DNA from: Alphaproteobacteria bacterium
Lineage (GTDB): Bacteria; Pseudomonadota; Alphaproteobacteria; Puniceispirillales; Puniceispirillaceae
Length of the DNA: 11,025 nucleotides
Reading direction: 5' to 3'
NCBI GenBank assembly: GCA_022425565.1
Contig: JAKMFG010000209.1
Location: 1-11,025 of the forward strand
Part shown: positions 7,016-11,025 of the stretch, piece after piece
How the letters are laid out: each line of letters starts with the position of its first letter
How positions within the stretch are numbered: the first letter of the stretch is position 1
Notes under the pieces: generated by a model
The model's input: only the letters and a program-made list of their open reading frames with translations
The model's database searches: none
What the model was told of the DNA's origin: nothing
Program-made: the position numbers and the translations under genes

Positions 7016-7848
7016 TGCAGATCGGGGTGTTCGCCAAGACCTTTGATGGCGACGACCCCGCCACCGTTCTCGCTGCAAGCCGTGATGCCGGCTTCAGCGC
7101 TGTGCAATACAATATGGCCTGTTCCGGCCTCGGATCACTGCCCGAGACCATTTCCGAAGACGCCGCCCGGGAGGTGCGCGAGGCCAGCGCCTCGACAGGC
7201 ATCGATATCGCAGCCATATCGGCCACCTACAATATGACTGATCCAAATCACCAAAGGCTTGCTGCCGGACGGCGGGCCTTCATCGCCATTTGCGAACGGG
7301 CACATGACATCGGGTGCCATATCTTGACGGTCTGCAGCGGCAGCAAACACGCACATGACAAATGGTGCCGCCACCCGTCGAATAACGAGCCGCAGAGCTG
7401 GAACGAAATGTGCCGGGAATTCGACATCATCTGCGACCATGCCGACCGGCATGGCGTACTGATCGGGGTCGAGCCGGAACCAGCCAATATCGTCAGCAAC
7501 GTCGGACGGGCGGCTGATCTGCTGGCAGCTTTTCCGGGCGGGCCGATCCGGTTCGTCATCGACCCGGCCAACCTGATCGAAGATGCCGCACCGGACAGCC
7601 ATGAACGCACAATTGACGAAGCGCTTGATCGTCTTGGCCCGATGACCGTGCTGGCACATGCCAAGGACCGGCATGCCGACGGCACGGTCGCACCGGCGGG
7701 AGACGGCGTTGTCGACTGGTCGCATTTTCTGCGCGGGTTGAAAGCGTGCGGCGTTGACGGGCCGTTGATTGCACACGGCATGTCACGCTCGGATGCGCCG
7801 GGCGTGGCGGATTTCCTGACCGGCCAGGTGCAGGGGCGTGTGCCATGA
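7015..7848 (+). CDS. Sugar phosphate isomerase/epimerase-like TIM-barrel protein (AP endonuclease 2 / xylose isomerase-like fold)
   Basis: The protein has 277 residues, the usual size for this family. Members bind a divalent metal and isomerise, epimerise or dehydrate keto-sugars; IolE, IolI and the C-glycoside-cleaving enzymes share this fold. Visible elements are MQIGVFAKTF (beta1), GFSAVQYNM, ISATYNMTDP, and the metal-site strands VEPEPAN (Glu about 152), FVIDPANL (Asp about 182) and LAHAKD (His about 214). At the last strand the text is PLIAHGM, so His stands where many relatives have the fourth ligand Glu. The start codon overlaps the dehydrogenase stop by 1 nt and the end overlaps the hydrolase start by 4 nt (ATGA), so it is cotranslated with both. 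It probably works on the keto product of the preceding dehydrogenase (inference). Confidence 0.9.
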   Translation: MQIGVFAKTFDGDDPATVLAASRDAGFSAVQYNMACSGLGSLPETISEDAAREVREASASTGIDIAAISATYNMTDPNHQRLAAGRRAFIAICERAHDIGCHILTVCSGSKHAHDKWCRHPSNNEPQSWNEMCREFDIICDHADRHGVLIGVEPEPANIVSNVGRAADLLAAFPGGPIRFVIDPANLIEDAAPDSHERTIDEALDRLGPMTVLAHAKDRHADGTVAPAGDGVVDWSHFLRGLKACGVDGPLIAHGMSRSDAPGVADFLTGQVQGRVP

Positions 7849-8663
7849 CCACCGCGATCCCCACAGATTATTTCACCACCGGCGGCCTAAAACTTTCGGG
7901 GAAGGTCGCGGGAACAGGGCGGCCATTCCTGTTTCTTCACGGGCTGTGCGGCGACGCGCTGCAACCGCTGGAAGTATTCCCGGATGATACCGGATGGCAA
8001 TGCCACGCTCTGGAAAGCCGCGGACATGGCGGCTCGGACATCGGCGCTATGGAAGAGCTTTCGATCCGGCGCTTCACCGAGGATGCGGCGGCATATCTCG
8101 AGGCGCTTGGTCGTGGACCGGCGGTCATTGGCGGCATTTCCATGGGCGCGGCCATTGCGCTTCGCCTGACCGCGAGCCGGCCAGAACTTGCGGCGGGTCT
8201 GGTGCTGGGCCGTCCTGCCTGGGTCGATGAACCGTCACCACCCAATCTGGAGCCGCACCGGCAGATCGCACGAGATCTCGGACAATATGGCGCCGCGGCA
8301 GCACGCTGGATGTTCGAGGACTCCGTCATGGCGAAGACAATTGCCGACGCGGCACCTGACAATATGAACTCCTATCACGGGTTCTTCGACCGACGGCCGA
8401 TCGACCAGACACAGGCACTGCTGGCGGCGATCGCGGGGGACGGGCTCGAGGTCGGCCTCGATGCCATGTCGCGAATAGACGTGCCCGCGCGGGTGATCGG
8501 AACCAAACGCGATCTCGCGCACCCGCTAGACATGGCAAAGGCCCTTGCAGCACAGATACCAAAGGCAGAGCTTGTCGAAATCACTCCGAAGTCGGACAAT
8601 CGCAAGGCGTATGTCATGGAATTCCGCGATGCTGTCGGCGGGTTCCTCAAGGAGATCTTGTGA
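7845..8663 (+). CDS. Alpha/beta hydrolase without an evident catalytic His
   Basis: This is a cytoplasmic protein of 272 residues with the alpha/beta-hydrolase core. It has an oxyanion-hole motif FLHGLCGD (30-37), the strand and turn ALESRGHGGSD, and nucleophile elbow GISMGA with Ser99. Asp223 in GTKRDLAHP is at the normal acid position. The stretch where the catalytic His normally occurs reads ITPKSDNRKAY with no His, and no other His follows up to the C-terminus. The enzyme may use a different base or have lost classical hydrolase activity. Possible roles are opening of a sugar lactone made by oxidation, or hydrolysis of an ester or glycoside product; neither is proven. The start overlaps the previous gene by ATGA. 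AAGGAG near its 3' end (8649-8654) serves the next gene. Confidence 0.9.
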   Translation: MTTAIPTDYFTTGGLKLSGKVAGTGRPFLFLHGLCGDALQPLEVFPDDTGWQCHALESRGHGGSDIGAMEELSIRRFTEDAAAYLEALGRGPAVIGGISMGAAIALRLTASRPELAAGLVLGRPAWVDEPSPPNLEPHRQIARDLGQYGAAAARWMFEDSVMAKTIADAAPDNMNSYHGFFDRRPIDQTQALLAAIAGDGLEVGLDAMSRIDVPARVIGTKRDLAHPLDMAKALAAQIPKAELVEITPKSDNRKAYVMEFRDAVGGFLKEIL

Positions 8664-9364
8664 TGAATAGACGCGCCGACATGCTTGCCGCCCTCCCCGT
8701 GGACAGGCTTCTTGCCGAATTTTCCCTGTGGTCTGCCGATCTGGCAAGGATGGCGGATGACGTGGCGCGCGTTGACAGATATGTCGACATCTATCACGCC
8801 GATGTGGCGGACGGACATTTCTCGCCGGCGATGCTGCTGTTTCCCGACCTGATTGCCCAGATCCGGCCGCTGACCGACAGGCCGGTGCATGTCCATCTGA
8901 TGGTCACCGACACCGTGCTGATGGACCAGATCGACCAGTTCTGCGAAGCCGGTGCCGATATCATTTCGGTGCATGCCGAAAACACCAATGCCGCGGCGGC
9001 GGTCGACCATATCCGCAGCAAGGGGCTGGCGGCCGGCATCGTCCTGCAGCTGGACACGGCGGTGGCATCGGTGCAGGGCCAGCTGGACAAGATTTCAATG
9101 CTGACGCTTCTGGGAACGAAGATGGGGATCAAGGGTGTCGGGCTCGACCCGCAAGCCGAAAACAGGCTGGCCGAGGCAAGGCAGATGATCGATGAAGCCG
9201 GCGCACAGGTTCTTCTCGCCGCAGATGGTGGCATCCGCGAGCACACCGTCCCCGGCCTCCGGCAGGCCGGTGCCGACACCATAGTCATGGGATCGCTTGC
9301 CTTTGGTGCGGACGACCTTGCCGCACGCATGGCCTGGGTTCATACACAGAAGGGCCCGTCGTGA
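8663..9364 (+). CDS. Ribulose-phosphate 3-epimerase family protein (variant loop)
   Basis: This TIM-barrel phosphosugar epimerase homologue has 233 residues from the ATG at 8663. AAGGAG lies 8 nt upstream; a GTG at 8660 would add one residue and is also possible. Rpe landmarks are present: FSLWSADL (20-27) for the PSILSAD strand, and YHADVADGHFSP with metal ligands His45 and Asp47. Also present are VHVHLMV with His78, AADGGI with Asp188, and the phosphate-binding Gly-Ser in VMGSLAFG. Conserved metal and phosphate sites suggest a real epimerase acting on a ketose phosphate. The flexible beta6 loop, normally PGFGGQ, is replaced by GTKMGIKG (about 151-158). The substrate may therefore differ from D-ribulose 5-phosphate, as in AlsE-like branches. 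It follows the hydrolase as TGATG and precedes the kinase by 1 nt. Confidence 0.9.
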   Translation: MNRRADMLAALPVDRLLAEFSLWSADLARMADDVARVDRYVDIYHADVADGHFSPAMLLFPDLIAQIRPLTDRPVHVHLMVTDTVLMDQIDQFCEAGADIISVHAENTNAAAAVDHIRSKGLAAGIVLQLDTAVASVQGQLDKISMLTLLGTKMGIKGVGLDPQAENRLAEARQMIDEAGAQVLLAADGGIREHTVPGLRQAGADTIVMGSLAFGADDLAARMAWVHTQKGPS

Positions 9365-9365
9365 C

Positions 9366-10304
9366 ATGACGGGCGACAGGATCATCGCGATCGATATCGG
9401 CGGCACGCAGCTGCGCCTCGCCCTGTTCGAGAACAACGCCATTCTGGCACGCGAGGCGGTGCCGACAGATGTCGCCGGCGGGCCGTCCGGCGTCATGGAC
9501 CAGATCGACATGTTGGTCGACAGGCTGTGTCCAGCCGCAAGGCGTGCCGAGATCAGGGGGATCGGCCTGTCGCTTGCCGGCCCGATCGACACCGAAGCCG
9601 CCATGGTGACAAGAATTCCGACCTTGCCCGGATGGGACGGATTTCCCATCGGACGCGCCCTTGCCGAGCGGACGGGCATCCCCGTTCATGTCGAGAATGA
9701 CGCCATCGCCGCGACACTGGGCGAATGGCGGCACGGCGCCGGGCAGGGCGTGCAGAACATCGTCTATCTGACAGTCAGCACCGGCATCGGTGGCGGCGCA
9801 GTGGTCGACGGCAGACTTTTGCACGGGCGCAAGGGAATAGCCGGACATCTCGGCCATATGCGCATGGCCCAGGACGGCCCCGTCTGCCCGTGCGGCACAA
9901 TAGGCTGTTTCGAGGCGCTCGCCTCCGGTTCGGCGCTGCGTGACCGGGCGGTCGAGGCGGCGCCCGGCAGCGACTTCCTTTCGGCCATTCCGGACATCGA
10001 TGCGCGTCATGTCTTTGAAGGCGCGCGTGCCGGCGACAGAAGCTGCATCGATCTGCTGGCACACGAGGCCATGTATCTTGGCCAGGGAATCACCTCGGTC
10101 ATCCATATGTTCAGCCCGGACCGCGTGATCATGGGCGGCGGGGTGTCGAACGGTTTCGACCTTCTGGACAGCGGCATCCATGACATCATCCGCCGCGACG
10201 CCATGCCGCCCTTCAAGGGCGTGCCGGTCGTGAAAGCCGGGCTTGGCGGGGATTCAGGCCTGTTCGGAGCGGCCAGTCTGGTGGCGGAGGCGGCGCCCGG
10301 CTGA
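9366..10304 (+). CDS. ROK family sugar kinase (NanK/glucokinase-like)
   Basis: This is a cytoplasmic ATP-dependent sugar kinase of 312 residues, normal for single-domain ROK kinases. There is no N-terminal helix-turn-helix, so it is an enzyme and not a ROK repressor. Seen are the phosphate loop AIDIGGTQ (Asp10), SLAGPID, and catalytic Asp112 in VENDAIAA. The ATP-site loop is TVSTGIGGGAV, and the zinc motif has His164 with Cys174, Cys176 and Cys181 (CPCGTIGC). The sugar-binding ExGH motif reads HLGH here; from memory bacterial N-acetylmannosamine kinases (NanK) also show HxGH, but no other sialic-acid genes are seen. I chose the ATG at 9366, 1 nt after the epimerase stop, with GAAGGG 11 nt upstream; an in-frame start at 9297 would overlap the epimerase by 68 nt. 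It likely phosphorylates the pathway sugar before or after epimerisation. Confidence 0.93.
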   Translation: MTGDRIIAIDIGGTQLRLALFENNAILAREAVPTDVAGGPSGVMDQIDMLVDRLCPAARRAEIRGIGLSLAGPIDTEAAMVTRIPTLPGWDGFPIGRALAERTGIPVHVENDAIAATLGEWRHGAGQGVQNIVYLTVSTGIGGGAVVDGRLLHGRKGIAGHLGHMRMAQDGPVCPCGTIGCFEALASGSALRDRAVEAAPGSDFLSAIPDIDARHVFEGARAGDRSCIDLLAHEAMYLGQGITSVIHMFSPDRVIMGGGVSNGFDLLDSGIHDIIRRDAMPPFKGVPVVKAGLGGDSGLFGAASLVAEAAPG

Positions 10305-10305
10305 T

Positions 10306-10333
10306 TTGAAATCCCGCGCCGTCTGTGTATCCT
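10306..10333 (+). promoter_or_regulatory. Candidate sigma-70-type promoter for the sterol desaturase family gene
   Basis: TTGAAA (10306-10311) and TATCCT (10328-10333) are separated by 16 nt and lie about 80 nt upstream of the next start. The 110-bp gap after the kinase gene also holds a weak inverted repeat, CCGCCA/TGGCGG (10370-10375 and 10389-10394), with a 13-nt loop. No terminator with a T-run is seen after the kinase, so read-through is possible. This is a match by eye only. Confidence 0.35.
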
Positions 10334-10414
10334 TTCAGGTAATTGTCATGAGGCGCATGGAATTCAGGACCGCCAGTTGAACTTTGCATGGCGGCCCCGT
10401 CGAGGGAGGACGGC

Positions 10415-11025
10415 ATGAGTGAATCGCAATTCGGACGTGAAGACGCACGCGGCAACTGGGTGCCGGACAAGCCGATCAGCTATGGCCCGGCCTTTGCCTG
10501 GCCACCGCAGCCGAAGGCTCTGCTGAAATGGTTCTTCGGCCTTCCCGGCTATCTTCTTCCCTGGAACATTCCCTACGCCCTTCTCGCCATCTTCATCTGG
10601 GCCTACCTGACACCACCGCTGGAACATTTCCAGACTCTGTCGCTGACCTGGTTCGCGGTGATCCTCGCACGCAACATCGTGCTTGCGATCCTTGTCTACG
10701 GGGCGTGGCATATGTGGCTCTATGTCTGGCGCAAGCAGGACACCGCGTACAAATATAACCGCAAATGGCCCGACGAGGACGCCGAGCGGTTCACCTTCAA
10801 CAACCAGACAAGGGACAACATGTTCTGGACACTCGCCAGCGGGGTGCCGATCTGGACCTGCTACGAGGTGCTGTTGCTGTGGGCCTATGCCAACGGGCAT
10901 GCGACGATGATCAACCCGTCGGAAAACCCGCTCGGTTTTATTGCACTGTTCTTCCTCGTGCCGTTCGTTCACGAGGTTGGGTTCTACTTCGCCCATCGCT
11001 TTCTTCACTGGCCGCCGCTCTACCG
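10415..11025 (+). CDS. Sterol desaturase / fatty acid hydroxylase family membrane protein (3' end beyond window)
   Basis: The ATG at 10415 has an excellent Shine-Dalgarno GGAGGA (10405-10410) 4 nt upstream, and 203 codons are visible. About four hydrophobic segments can be seen: near PYALLAIFIWAYL, FAVILARNIVLAILVYG, VPIWTCYEVLLLWAY and IALFFLVPFVHEVGFYF. The last runs into the first His-box-like motif HRFLH (194-198). Proteins of this superfamily use a diiron centre bound by several His boxes to hydroxylate or desaturate lipids or sterols in the membrane. The remaining His boxes would lie past the right edge. Its distance from the kinase, its own strong ribosome binding site and its unrelated chemistry suggest a separate unit and not part of the sugar pathway. 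The exact lipid substrate cannot be inferred. Confidence 0.85.
   Translation, partial: MSESQFGREDARGNWVPDKPISYGPAFAWPPQPKALLKWFFGLPGYLLPWNIPYALLAIFIWAYLTPPLEHFQTLSLTWFAVILARNIVLAILVYGAWHMWLYVWRKQDTAYKYNRKWPDEDAERFTFNNQTRDNMFWTLASGVPIWTCYEVLLLWAYANGHATMINPSENPLGFIALFFLVPFVHEVGFYFAHRFLHWPPLY

Noticed and set aside
9285..10181. A 298-codon minus-strand open frame opposite the ROK kinase
   Set aside because: The plus strand encodes an unmistakable ROK kinase with all its motifs; the opposite frame is its shadow.
10305..10414. A terminator after the kinase gene
   Set aside because: The only inverted repeat (CCGCCA/TGGCGG, 13-nt loop) is weak and has no T-run.
10364..11008. A 214-codon minus-strand open frame opposite the desaturase
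   Set aside because: The plus strand has a strong GGAGGA, membrane segments and a His box; the minus frame is highly charged and domain-free.
1..11025. CRISPR arrays, tRNA or rRNA genes, insertion sequences, phage or defence genes
   Set aside because: No regularly spaced repeats, RNA-gene signatures, transposase motifs or terminal inverted repeats were seen on either strand.

Overview
The window (about 60% G+C by eye) looks like an alphaproteobacterial chromosome segment. The proteins read like those of free-living, possibly marine or soil, alphaproteobacteria. The genes are tightly packed and translationally coupled, and a complete sugar ABC transporter sits back-to-back with sugar catabolic enzymes. 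The taxonomic call is inference from protein style and codon use; no rRNA or marker gene is present.

Left half (1-5699, minus strand, transcribed right to left): a carbohydrate-uptake ABC operon in the order periplasmic binding protein, permease, permease, ATPase, then a DUF4432 aldose-epimerase-like enzyme cut off by the left edge. Spacings are 11 nt, a 4-nt overlap, 3 nt and 15 nt, so this is almost certainly one transcript. Both permeases are about 100 residues longer than usual and carry extra hydrophobic segments. A perfect 12-bp inverted repeat lies in the first codons of the first permease, just after the binding-protein gene.

Centre (5700-5938): a divergent control region of about 240 bp. 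It holds a 17-bp imperfect palindrome within the presumed leader of the transporter operon. Two mutually exclusive short stems lie directly upstream of, and reach up to, the ribosome binding site of the rightward operon. No regulator gene is visible in the window.

Right half (5939-10304, plus strand): five genes joined by 1-nt or 4-nt overlaps or a 1-nt gap. They encode a Gfo/Idh/MocA NAD-type dehydrogenase, a TIM-barrel sugar isomerase/epimerase, an alpha/beta hydrolase, a ribulose-phosphate-3-epimerase-like enzyme and a ROK-family sugar kinase. A sterol desaturase/fatty acid hydroxylase family gene follows (10415 to the right edge) after a 110-bp gap with a candidate promoter, and is probably unrelated.

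Working model (inference): a sugar, glycoside or polyol is imported by the CUT1-type transporter and its anomer or epimer is adjusted by the DUF4432 protein. It is then oxidised by the Gfo/Idh enzyme and rearranged or cleaved by the TIM-barrel enzyme, perhaps with help from the hydrolase. The ROK kinase phosphorylates the product, and the Rpe-like epimerase passes the phosphosugar to central metabolism. I do not recognise this gene combination as a named pathway. Several enzymes carry non-canonical active-site features: the hydrolase lacks the usual catalytic His, the Rpe homologue has a different beta6 loop, the kinase has HxGH for ExGH, and the TIM-barrel enzyme has His for the last metal-ligand Glu.
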